Shown here in pieces: positions 15,018 through 21,469 of a stretch of 21,469 nucleotides of DNA. Below the pieces are notes generated by a model that saw only the letters and a list, made by a program, of their open reading frames with translations, was not told the origin of the DNA and did not search any database. Within the stretch, counting starts at the first letter, position 1, and the number at the start of each line of letters is the position of its first letter. The position numbers and the translations under genes are program-made. Location of the stretch: NCBI GenBank assembly GCA_022837595.1, contig JALHFX010000103.1:1-21469 (forward strand), read 5' to 3'. This DNA is from Propionibacterium sp. GTDB taxonomy: Bacteria; Actinomycetota; Actinomycetes; Propionibacteriales; Propionibacteriaceae.

Positions 15018-15803
15018 TCAGCGGTTGACCGCTGGATTCCAACGAGCGGCGACTGCAGTTGCCAACTCAGGATCGGTCGCGGAGCAGATTACTTCGGCGC
15101 CCAATGCGGCCGGATTGTATTCCTGGCCACCGATTTGCACGACGGCGCCCCCCAATTCGTGCAACATCAGCTGCCCGGGCAAGTGATCCCACGGTTTCGG
15201 CCACCGATAGACGAAGGCGTCGACCTCGCCGCGTAAGAGCTGCGGATAGTCGAAGCCGGCGCAGAAGTTCGAGCCTGCCGGGGTGGCGAAACCGTCGGAT
15301 GAGTCGAAATGACGCCAAACCTTCGGGGTTCCCCCTACCCGCACCGGATCATGCGTCCGGCTTCTGGTCAACAGTTCACCGTTGCAGCGCACACCCGCGC
15401 CACGCTCGGCGACATAGGCGCGTCCTGCCTCCGGTTGCCAGATCCACGAGCGTGTGACTTCGTTTCGGCGGACCTCGGCGATCATCACTGCGTAGTCGGG
15501 TGATCCTTTGACGAAGTTTCCGGTGCCATCAACCGGGTCGACCGTGAACGCGAGGTCGACGCTACCGAGCCCCTCAAGGAGCGTCGACTCAGCAAAACTC
15601 GCCTCCTCACCGACCACCAGGCACCCCGGATTACGGGCGAGTAATTCGGCGGTCAACAACTCTTCGGCTTCCCGGTCGGCCACGGTGACGAAATCGCCAG
15701 GAGACTTCTGATCGACGTCGTCCCCGGACAGGGCCCGGAAGCGGGGCCGAATCACGCGATCGGCGACGTCGATCATGAGTTGGAGGACCTCATCGGTCTG
15801 CAT
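15018..15803 (-). CDS. Inositol monophosphatase family phosphatase (possibly HisN-like)
   Basis: The 261-residue protein has the Mg2+-dependent, lithium-sensitive phosphatase signatures: VVGEEAS (metal-binding Glu pair), DPVDGTGNFVKGSPDYAVMI (D-x-x-DGT metal and catalytic motif) and WPKPWDHLPGQLMLHELGG (C-terminal metal Asp). Members hydrolyse inositol phosphate, histidinol phosphate or PAP. Actinobacterial paralogues include HisN, and the sequence alone does not decide which this is. The frame is open upstream to 15962, but I choose ATG 15803 (MQTDEVLQLMIDVADRVI). It follows the glgX stop (TAG 15809-15811) by five bases, suggesting translational coupling. The upstream extension would only read glgX sequence out of frame. 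hrcA follows on the same strand but has its own CIRCE promoter. Confidence 0.85.
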   Translation of the reverse strand: MQTDEVLQLMIDVADRVIRPRFRALSGDDVDQKSPGDFVTVADREAEELLTAELLARNPGCLVVGEEASFAESTLLEGLGSVDLAFTVDPVDGTGNFVKGSPDYAVMIAEVRRNEVTRSWIWQPEAGRAYVAERGAGVRCNGELLTRSRTHDPVRVGGTPKVWRHFDSSDGFATPAGSNFCAGFDYPQLLRGEVDAFVYRWPKPWDHLPGQLMLHELGGAVVQIGGQEYNPAALGAEVICSATDPELATAVAARWNPAVNR

Positions 15804-15808
15804 AGTCA

Positions 15809-18343
15809 CTATTGTGCTCGTCTCATCTTCCGGGCGGTCACACCAGCAGGCTTGCCCTTCTTCTTCTGCCGAGGCTTGCTGCTCTTGACCCTGCCGGTGA
15901 ATCCACGGTAGGCAAAAATCGGCGACTGATCGGAGGCAGCGGCCAGGACTGCGATCGACCAAGGCTCAACCGTATAGCTGGACTCGATGACATCACCGAT
16001 GGCCGGCGGCCAGCAGTTCCCTTCGGGTTCGGCCCACGGTGCGGTGTCGATGAGCCGATGCCAGTTCAGATCGCGACGCGGGATCTCGGTCGAATCCGGC
16101 ACCTTGAAGACGGCCGGCGACGTGTACATATTGATCATCACCAGGTAGTCGGTACCACCGATTCCTGCGCCGTTGATCAGTACGGTCATTTGCCGATCGG
16201 TCAATCCGGGTTCGGAAGCCAGGTCGGGTGTGTAGTAGAGGTAGTTGACATTGTCGGAATCCAGCTGCCCCGACCCCCACGTCTTCTGCCGCAAGGTGAC
16301 GTCCAATGCCCTCAGCCTGGCAGTGAATCTCGCGAATCGGAACATCGGATTGACGTTCTCCGGTGAATCGCATTCGCCGACCACATCGAAATACGAGGCC
16401 AGCTCGGGATCGTTCGGATCGACCGGCAATCGCGTGGGGGTATTGGACGCCAACTGTGCCCAGTTATTCCACATGCCGATCGTGTTCAGATTCCACGGGT
16501 TGTTGTTGCCGTTTTGGGTACGACCGTATTCGTCACCGGCCACCACCATCGGCACCCCGCGCGCTGTCATCAGCGTCACCCAGTTGTTGCGCCAGCGGGT
16601 GCGGCGCAGCGCCTGATCGCCGCCCGAATCCCAGGAGTTGTTCTGCGAGGTACCACCGTCGGAGGGTCCGAACGGATACGGCTGGTTGTTGACTGATTCA
16701 TTGAAACTCACCAGATCGAACATGGTGAGCCCGTCATGCGCGGTCACGAAGTTGATGGACTTCTGCGGCCCGGCATTGTCGTTGAAATGCAACCAATCGC
16801 CGTTGAAGAGCTCAATGAATGCTCGGGTATTACCGTCCCCCTTGAGGTAATGGCGCACCGCATCGCGAAAACGGCCGTTCCATTCTCCCCAACCGGATGG
16901 GAAGTTCCCCACCTCATAGCCCCACAGATCCCAGGCCTCGGCGATGACCTCGATACCACGATCGTCCGCCCAGTCGACGACTTCACGCAGCAGCGGATGG
17001 GCGTTGTAGAAACGTCTCCGGGTGTTCCAATCCTCCTTGTCTGCGCGGGCCGGGAAGCGTCCGAGCACAGTCGCGAGATCGAAACGGAAACCGTCGACGC
17101 CCATGACTTCATGCCAGTAGATGAGCGAATTCATCACCACATCGCACATTGCGCGACTGGAGAAATTCGTCTGGTTGGACGAACCGGTCGCGCCGTCCAC
17201 GATGAAGCCGTCGGCGGTCAGATCGTAGTAAGTGGTCGTGGCAAAACCACCGAAGCTCGTGAACGCAGCCGAGTCGATATCGTTATCCCAGTTGCCGCCT
17301 TCGGCGGTGTGGTTGAAGACCACATCGAGATATACCTCGACGCCGTGCTCGTGGAAGGCGCGGACCATCTCCTTGAACTCGCGTGTCGGCCCACCTGGGG
17401 ATTTATCGTGCGAGTAGTCGCGGTTGGGTGCGAAGAAACCGATCGTCTGGTAACCCCAGAAATTGGTGGTGCCGTTCGTCGCGCCGACCTGGTCGGAATC
17501 GGTTTCGTGGACCGGAAGTAGTTCGATCGTTGTGAAGCCCAAGCCCTTCAGATATGGGGCCAGATGGGCCGCACCCGCATAGGTACCGCGTAGCTCGTCC
17601 GGCACATTGCGGACTTCGTCGAACGCTGACTCGCCGGCCAACAGATCACCGAGGTTGGCTGCCGACGGATGCATGGTGAGGTTCTTGATATGGCCCTCGT
17701 AGATGGTGACATCCTGGGCCGGACGTTTCGGTGCGTCTCCGGTGCTCGTGGAGTCGCAGATCACCACGCCCTTCGGAGCGAAACGTGCCGAGTCGACGCA
17801 GCGACGCACTTTGCCGTGGTAATCTCCGCCGCCGGTAGCGAAGATGCCCCGGTCGGCCCCGGCTTCAATGATCCGCGGGCTGAGCGGCACATGGCTGATC
17901 TCCCTGGCATAGGGATCGACCAGCAGTTTGTTCGGGTTGAAATGGTTGCCGTCGGCGTCGCGATCAGACTTGAAGCCGGCCAGCGAACCCGGCTGCCACT
18001 CGGGCACGACATCCCAGTTGGTCCCCCAAACGCGGTAGCCGTAGAGCTGGCCCGCGCCGACACCGACGAGTTGGCTGCGCCAAATGCCGTCTTCACCCTT
18101 GACCGCATCGAACCGATGGCTGGCATCGACCCCCATGTCCTGGTCGTAGAGTTCGATGGCCACTCGAACAGCTTTGGGAGCGTAGACCGCGAAGGAGGTC
18201 ATCTTCTTGGCTTCGTCCAACGTCGCGCCCAGCGGCCAACCGCCGATTTCCCACATATCCGGGGCGAATGCCGTCACCGAATCGTCCTGCCTCGGAGGAA
18301 CGTAATCGACGCTGCGCGCTGGCTTCAGGGTTGTCGGCATCAT
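15809..18343 (-). CDS. glgX: Glycogen debranching enzyme, isoamylase type (GlgX/TreX-like), start uncertain
   Basis: This GH13 enzyme hydrolyses alpha-1,6 branches of glycogen-like glucans. The open frame encodes up to 844 residues. A CBM48-like N-terminal domain begins near WPLGATLDEAKKMTSFAVYA (about residue 36). The catalytic regions are VYLDVVFNHTAEGG (I), DGFRFDLATV (II, nucleophile Asp), EVIAEAWDLWG (III, acid Glu) and NFVTAHDGLTMFDLV (IV). GDEYGRTQNGNNNPWN is typical of debranching enzymes. The C-terminus is a short basic tail (KPRQKKKGKPAGV). The ATG pair at 18343 and 18340 has GGAAG too close to act as a ribosome site. An acidic reading frame with a better start runs into this gene in another frame, so a frameshift probably separates the true 5' end from the enzyme. 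No glycogen gene other than this one is present. Confidence 0.88.
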   Translation of the reverse strand: MMPTTLKPARSVDYVPPRQDDSVTAFAPDMWEIGGWPLGATLDEAKKMTSFAVYAPKAVRVAIELYDQDMGVDASHRFDAVKGEDGIWRSQLVGVGAGQLYGYRVWGTNWDVVPEWQPGSLAGFKSDRDADGNHFNPNKLLVDPYAREISHVPLSPRIIEAGADRGIFATGGGDYHGKVRRCVDSARFAPKGVVICDSTSTGDAPKRPAQDVTIYEGHIKNLTMHPSAANLGDLLAGESAFDEVRNVPDELRGTYAGAAHLAPYLKGLGFTTIELLPVHETDSDQVGATNGTTNFWGYQTIGFFAPNRDYSHDKSPGGPTREFKEMVRAFHEHGVEVYLDVVFNHTAEGGNWDNDIDSAAFTSFGGFATTTYYDLTADGFIVDGATGSSNQTNFSSRAMCDVVMNSLIYWHEVMGVDGFRFDLATVLGRFPARADKEDWNTRRRFYNAHPLLREVVDWADDRGIEVIAEAWDLWGYEVGNFPSGWGEWNGRFRDAVRHYLKGDGNTRAFIELFNGDWLHFNDNAGPQKSINFVTAHDGLTMFDLVSFNESVNNQPYPFGPSDGGTSQNNSWDSGGDQALRRTRWRNNWVTLMTARGVPMVVAGDEYGRTQNGNNNPWNLNTIGMWNNWAQLASNTPTRLPVDPNDPELASYFDVVGECDSPENVNPMFRFARFTARLRALDVTLRQKTWGSGQLDSDNVNYLYYTPDLASEPGLTDRQMTVLINGAGIGGTDYLVMINMYTSPAVFKVPDSTEIPRRDLNWHRLIDTAPWAEPEGNCWPPAIGDVIESSYTVEPWSIAVLAAASDQSPIFAYRGFTGRVKSSKPRQKKKGKPAGVTARKMRRAQ

Positions 18344-18758
18344 CTTCCGGCGCGGCTTCGGGCTGTTCCCCGTCCGCAGGTTCGGGCTGCTCGCCGTCCG
18401 CAGGTTCGGGCTGCTCGCCGTCGGCGGCTTCGGCGTCGTTCACGGGTTCAGGCTGCTCGCCGTCCGCGGGTTCGGGTTGCTCACCTTCCGCGGCTTCGGG
18501 CTGTTCCCCATCCGCAGGTTCGGGCTGCTCACTGTCGGCGGCTTCGGCGTTGTTCACAGGTTCGGCCTTCTCACCGTCCGCGGGTTCGCTGTCGTCCGCG
18601 GGGACAGTGTCAGCCGCGGGGGTGGTGGACTCTTCGGCGTTATCCTCCGAACCGTTGTCTGACTCTTCGATGTCGCGGGCCTGCCGATCGCCGGCATCGA
18701 CATCGCCGTGATCAGCAGACACGGCATCCTCTTGAGGCTGAGTCTCGGCAGGGTTCAT
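18093..18758 (-). CDS. Acidic EQPEPADG-repeat frame, probable frameshifted N-terminal extension of GlgX
   Basis: The frame starting at ATG 18758 (MNPAETQPQEDAVSADHGDV, GGAG 8 bases upstream; an ATG at 18782 is also in frame) encodes a disordered, highly acidic region rich in Glu, Ala, Pro and Asp. Its repeats read EQPEPADG. From about 18300 onward it is only an out-of-frame reading of the glgX catalytic gene, and it stops at 18093. The most economical view is one protein: an acidic disordered tail fused to the debranching enzyme, with a one-base frame change somewhere between about 18270 and 18345. An alternative is a separate small acidic protein overlapping glgX. The repeats could expand or contract by slippage. 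Confidence 0.5.
   Translation of the reverse strand: MNPAETQPQEDAVSADHGDVDAGDRQARDIEESDNGSEDNAEESTTPAADTVPADDSEPADGEKAEPVNNAEAADSEQPEPADGEQPEAAEGEQPEPADGEQPEPVNDAEAADGEQPEPADGEQPEPADGEQPEAAPEDDADNPEASAQRRLRSSEAGRFGDGIRPGYVGNRRLAAGRDVGRSQEDDLLRGLRSQSCSSGHRTLRPGHGGRCQPSVRCGQG
18355..18597 (-). repeat. Imperfect 24-base tandem repeats encoding EQPEPADG
   Basis: A minus-strand unit of the type GAGCAGCCCGAACCTGCGGA plus CGGC recurs about eight times, in exact and diverged copies, across this stretch. Two copies next to each other near 18362-18410 are almost identical. There is a higher-order duplication in which PEPVNNAEAAD and PEPVNDAEAAD punctuate the octapeptides. The unit is a multiple of three, so copy-number change would keep frame. 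Confidence 0.75.
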
Positions 18759-18794
18759 CTGCTCGGCTCCGATTTCGGTCATGGGGTTGACGAT

Positions 18795-18800
18795 AACCTA
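18795..18800 (-). promoter_or_regulatory. Possible -10 box upstream of the glgX acidic extension
   Basis: TAGGTT on the minus strand is 12 bases before ATG 18782. It would give a short leader of about 30 bases to the better-supported ATG 18758. No -35 match is evident. Confidence 0.25.
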
Positions 18801-18854
18801 CCGCTCCTCACGCAGTCGCTTTTCCGGTGACTAGGGTTGCCGCCAGGTGTGTCT

Positions 18855-19715
18855 TCAGCCGAGAGCTTCAAGATGATCCTGCGTGACGAAATCGATCAGC
18901 TTCTCGACCTCCCGGTTGAAATCGGGATCGAGATCACGGAAGGTGTGTACCCTACCCAGCATCGATTGCCAGGCGTTCGCAATATCGGCCTGATCTTTGT
19001 GCGGAAGGCCGAGAGCTGCAAGGGTCCCCTTCTTGAAATCGACATCGCGGGGCACCTCGGGCCACTTTCTGATACCGAGCACTTCCGGCTTGATTGCTTG
19101 CCAGATATCGATGAATCGATGGCCTGTGATTTGAACCAGATCACCGTATCCACCGCGCGCGACCTGCTGGGCGATCCGCGTCTCCTTGCTGCCGGTGACC
19201 AGGTGATCCACGAGCACGCCGAGCCTGCGCCCACGTTCAGGTTGAAATTCAGCAACGATCCCGACCAGATCATCGATGCCGCCCAGATACTCGACGACAA
19301 CCCCGACATGGCGCAGATCCCCGCCCCAGATCTTCTCGACGAGCTCGGCGTCATGGCGCCCCTCGACGTAGATGCGGCTCGGTAGGGCCACCTTCGCAGG
19401 ACCGTGCGGCATCGCCCTGGCGCCCGAAGCCGTATAGCGTTTCGTCGAGCCGGTACGCGGTGGGATTCGCAACGCGACGGGTTTGCCTTCCAACCAGAAC
19501 CCGGGGCCTACCGGATAGCTGCGTCGCTTCCCCCTCCGGTCTTCGAGAACCACCAGGCCGTTCTCCCAGCCCATGATCTCGCCGACGAATCCTGACGCCG
19601 GGTCTTCAACCACCATGCCCAATTGCATCGGCACGTCTTTGGTTTGCGGACGCCGATTACGAGCAGCCTTCGGGTCGAGCACATCACGCCCATAGCGATC
19701 ATTAGAGATTCCCAC
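18855..19715 (-). CDS. DUF3097 family protein
   Basis: The roughly 286-residue protein matches, from memory, the actinobacterial DUF3097 family. An N-terminal part has SNDRYGRDVLDPKAARNRRP and a beta-rich section (QLGMVVEDPASGFVGEIMGW, then SYPVGPGFWLEGKPV). A C-terminal part has RIYVEGRHDAELVEKIWGGD, VVEYLGGIDDLVGIVAEF and RRLGVLVDHLVTGSKETRIA. The spacing of the acidic E-G-R-H-D and VLVDH motifs suggests a TOPRIM-like fold, which is my inference; no reaction is known to me. The frame is open to ATG 19742, but GTG 19715 is preferred because TAGCCT lies 7 bases before it (leaderless pattern) and the protein then begins near SNDRYG. It lies downstream of hemW and upstream of glgX, all on the minus strand. 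Confidence 0.85.
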   Translation of the reverse strand: MGISNDRYGRDVLDPKAARNRRPQTKDVPMQLGMVVEDPASGFVGEIMGWENGLVVLEDRRGKRRSYPVGPGFWLEGKPVALRIPPRTGSTKRYTASGARAMPHGPAKVALPSRIYVEGRHDAELVEKIWGGDLRHVGVVVEYLGGIDDLVGIVAEFQPERGRRLGVLVDHLVTGSKETRIAQQVARGGYGDLVQITGHRFIDIWQAIKPEVLGIRKWPEVPRDVDFKKGTLAALGLPHKDQADIANAWQSMLGRVHTFRDLDPDFNREVEKLIDFVTQDHLEALG

Positions 19716-19722
19716 CTGCGGA

Positions 19723-19728
19723 AGGCTA
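19723..19728 (-). promoter_or_regulatory. Candidate -10 box of leaderless DUF3097 gene
   Basis: TAGCCT on the minus strand is 7 bases before GTG 19715. It lies inside the longer open frame starting at ATG 19742, which has no ribosome-binding site. This supports the shorter start. Confidence 0.4.
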
Positions 19729-19791
19729 GTAGCCCGGGGCATTGATCGGGATCAAGACGCGCGGTACCGCTCGCGACGAACCGGTTCAACA

Positions 19792-19866
19792 CCCGTGAGT
19801 GGTTCCCAGATAGTTCTGGATGCCTCGCCGGGCACCCCAAAGCGACATCTGGGAACCACTCACGGG
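19792..19866. repeat. Perfect 20-bp inverted repeat with a 35-base loop
   Basis: The arm at 19792-19811 (cccgtgagtggttcccagat) is the exact reverse complement of 19847-19866. The loop (19812-19846) has a possible small inner stem (ggatgcc with gggcacc, one bulge). No T-run follows on either strand, so it is not a standard terminator. It fills the 142-169 base gap between hemW and DUF3097. It could be a dispersed palindromic element, an unusual terminator or a processing site. Confidence 0.9.
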
Positions 19867-19884
19867 CGTTGGCCGACCATGACC

Positions 19885-21035
19885 TCAGTCCAGCAGGTCG
19901 CGAATCACGGCGTCAGCCAACAACCGTCCCTGAAGCGTCAACTTCACGCGTTCGGCCTGCATCTCGATCAGGCCGCGGTCAAGAAGAGCTGGCAAGCGCT
20001 GAACTTCGGTGACGGTCAAGACTTCGACCGGTAGCCCATCGCTGATCCGAAGTTCCAGCAGCACCCGCTCGATACGCCGGGTCTGGTGGTCGAGCACTTC
20101 GCGCGCCTGGGCCGGGCTGTGGCCTGCCGCCAGCGCCGCCGCATAGCGCGCCGGATGCCGCAGATTCCACCAACGAACCCCGCCGACATGTGAGTGCGCG
20201 CCAGGCCCGATCCCCCACCAGTTATCCCCTTGCCAATAGGCGAGGTTATGGCGAGCGCGGTGGTCGCGGTCACGCGCCCAGTTGCTGACCTCATAGTTCT
20301 CGAAACCCGCAGCCGTCAGCGACGCCTCCGCCATGAGGTAGTAGTCGGCCTGCCGATCGTCGTCGGTGGGCTCGAGTTCACCGTGGGCCACCTTGCGAGC
20401 CATCGCCGTTCCGGGTTCGATCACCAGAGCATAGGCCGAAACATGATCGGGATCGGCCGAAATCACTGCGTCCAGACTGGTCTGCCAATCCACGGATCGC
20501 TCCCCCGGCGTGCCGTAGATCAGATCCAGACTGATCTGGCTGAACCCCGCTCGCCGTGCCCCGTTGCGACCAGTTCCAAGGCACGCCCAGGGGTGTGCAC
20601 GCGGTCCAACGTCGCCAAAACCGCGGGCACAGCTGATTGCATCCCCAGACTCAAGCGATTGATGCCCCCCGCGAGCAGCCCTTCGAGTTCTGGCTTGCCG
20701 AGGGTCTCTGGATTGGCCTCGGTGGTGACCTCCGCATCCGGACGTAAGCCGAAGCGATCGGCGATATGTGCCAGCACGTCAGCCAATTGAGTCGGCCTCA
20801 ACAAAGTCGGTGTGCCACCGCCGAAGAAGACCGTCTGCACAGCGGGCGCGCGATCGCCGAGCGTACGGGCAGCCAGCTCGATCTCGGCGTGTACAGCGGT
20901 GGCCCACGCCTGCGGGCCACCATCAGGACCCAACTGGTCGGAAGTGAAGGTATTGAAATCGCAGTAACCGCAACGCACTCGACAGAAGGGGACGTGGACA
21001 TAGAAGCTCAGTTGCCGCTCCGGCAGCCTCCGAAG
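19885..21035 (-). pseudogene. hemW: Radical SAM heme chaperone HemW (coproporphyrinogen oxidase-like), frameshifted
   Basis: HemW is a radical SAM protein that binds heme and is related to HemN. The N-terminal half reads LSFYVHVPFCRVRCGYCDFN, with the CxxxCxxC iron-sulfur motif, then VFFGGGTPTLL and EANPETL, and INRLSLGMQSAVPAVLATLD. At about 20563 the frame is lost: after ALELVAT it runs to a stop at 20520. The protein resumes in another frame as ARRAGFSQISLDLIYGTPGE and continues to NYEVSNWARD, ARHNLAYWQGDNWWGIGPGA and a normal C-terminus ending VIRDLLD. One extra base in the GGGG run near 20563-20570 would restore the frame. The 5' end is also unresolved: the frame is blocked by TAG 21036-21038 and has no start codon before the cysteines. 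Confidence 0.8.
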
Positions 21036-21119
21036 CTATGTCAGCAGATCGCACAGTTCCAACGGCTGCCGCCATCAGCGCTTCCGCCGAACGGAATCGA
21101 CCCAGCATTCCTATTATTT

Positions 21120-21138
21120 CTTGGTTAGGCTAACCTAA
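21120..21138. promoter_or_regulatory. DtxR/IdeR iron box between hemW and the cupin gene
   Basis: CTTGGTTAGGCTAACCTAA matches the 19-base DtxR/IdeR consensus TTAGGTTAGGCTAACCTAA at 17 of 19 positions, including the whole core palindrome GGTTAG-G-CTAACC. TAACCT inside it (21131-21136) is 6 bases before the cupin ATG, like other leaderless -10 boxes here. Iron-loaded repressor bound at the site would therefore block cupin transcription. Confidence 0.88.
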
Positions 21139-21142
21139 TTTC

Positions 21143-21469
21143 ATGAGTGAAACTGAAGTGAGCCAGTCCGCAGTCGTCTTGAACATCAACGCGGAACTTC
21201 CCGTCATCAATGAGTCCACCACGTCCAGGGTGATTCTCTCCAATCCGTTGCTTCGGGTGGTCGACTTCACCTTCGATACCGGGCAGCTACTCACCGAACA
21301 CACCTCGCCACGGGCCGTCGTCGTGACTCTGCTGGACGGCGAGATGGACTTCAAGCTGGAGGGGGAATCCCACATCATGCACGCTGGCGACATGATCTAT
21401 CTGGCACCTGGCGCTCCTCATGCCCTGACCGCAATCACCCCCTGTCGGTTGCAGCTGGTCATGGTGGAT
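21143..21469 (+). CDS. Cupin-domain protein, iron-box regulated (3' end outside window)
   Basis: The first 109 residues are visible, starting MSETEVSQSAVVLNINAELP at ATG 21143 and running off the right edge. A single cupin barrel is evident. The motif 1 region is LLTEHTSPRAVVVTLLDGEM, and motif 2 is HAGDMIYLAPGAPHALTA (G-D-x4-P-x3-PH). Motif 1 has HTS in place of the usual H-x-H and lacks its Glu, so the metal site looks incomplete. This may be a non-catalytic or sensory cupin. There is no ribosome site: the ATG follows the iron box by four bases, so a leaderless, iron-repressed transcript is likely. It is divergent from hemW. Its function in iron or heme physiology is inferred only from the operator and neighbour. 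Confidence 0.82.
   Translation, partial: MSETEVSQSAVVLNINAELPVINESTTSRVILSNPLLRVVDFTFDTGQLLTEHTSPRAVVVTLLDGEMDFKLEGESHIMHAGDMIYLAPGAPHALTAITPCRLQLVMVD

Noticed and set aside
15804..15962. N-terminal extension of the inositol monophosphatase-family gene from 15962
   Set aside because: It overlaps the glgX coding end in another frame, and the family begins near MQTDEVLQLM.
18355..18597. Possible CRISPR-like array from regular repeats
   Set aside because: Units are contiguous, coding and lack unique spacers of constant length; they are tandem repeats of an acidic octapeptide.
17669..18790. 373-residue plus-strand open frame opposite glgX and the acidic repeats
   Set aside because: It is rich in Arg/Pro/Ala repeats that are just the complement of the EQPEPADG repeats, and it runs antisense to the catalytic gene.
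19792..19866. Inverted repeat as a rho-independent terminator of hemW
   Set aside because: The stem is long but no T-run follows on either strand, so I list it as a repeat rather than a terminator.

Overview
The window is high-GC, densely packed bacterial DNA with mostly minus-strand genes. The gene families suggest an actinobacterium: a HelY-type Ski2-like helicase, a DUF3097 protein, hrcA-dnaJ-rsmE order, a CIRCE operator and a DtxR/IdeR-type iron box. Many starts appear leaderless, which fits too. Propionibacteriales is my best guess, from memory of protein similarity only.

Layout. 1-187: 3' end of a plus-strand membrane protein. 188-2355: an nfeD-floT membrane-microdomain pair. 2430-6047: the branched-chain amino acid operon ilvB-ilvN-ilvC, with an attenuator-like leader upstream and a strong terminator downstream. 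6048-10374: hisF, a HelY-like helicase and a diacylglycerol kinase-like lipid kinase. 10479-11837: a divergent plus-strand metallophosphoesterase. 11865-12104: a short remnant of a winged-helix protein gene. 12105-14989: the heat-shock cluster CIRCE-hrcA-dnaJ-rsmE. 15018-18782: an inositol-monophosphatase-family gene and a GlgX-type debranching enzyme whose 5' region carries acidic tandem repeats. 18855-19715: DUF3097. 19792-19866: a perfect 20-bp inverted repeat. 19885-21035: hemW. 21120-21469: an iron box and the start of a cupin gene running off the window. No stretch over 300 bases lacks a gene or gene remnant. I saw no tRNA, rRNA, CRISPR or insertion sequence.

The main surprise is how many conserved genes are damaged. 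The helicase lacks the segment that normally carries motif V, in frame. dnaJ has lost about 23 codons of its J-domain, leaving an in-frame TAG. rsmE has lost part of its N-terminal domain with a frameshift. A winged-helix gene is reduced to two short pieces. hemW and the glgX 5' region are frameshifted. The ilv, hisF, nfeD-floT, hrcA, phosphatase and DUF3097 genes look intact. Either this genome is undergoing local gene decay by short deletions, or the assembly is wrong at several points; read mapping would separate these. No clear novel defence or mobile system is visible. The deletion cluster, the inverted repeat, the ilv leader and the leaderless-promoter pattern are the best candidates for follow-up.
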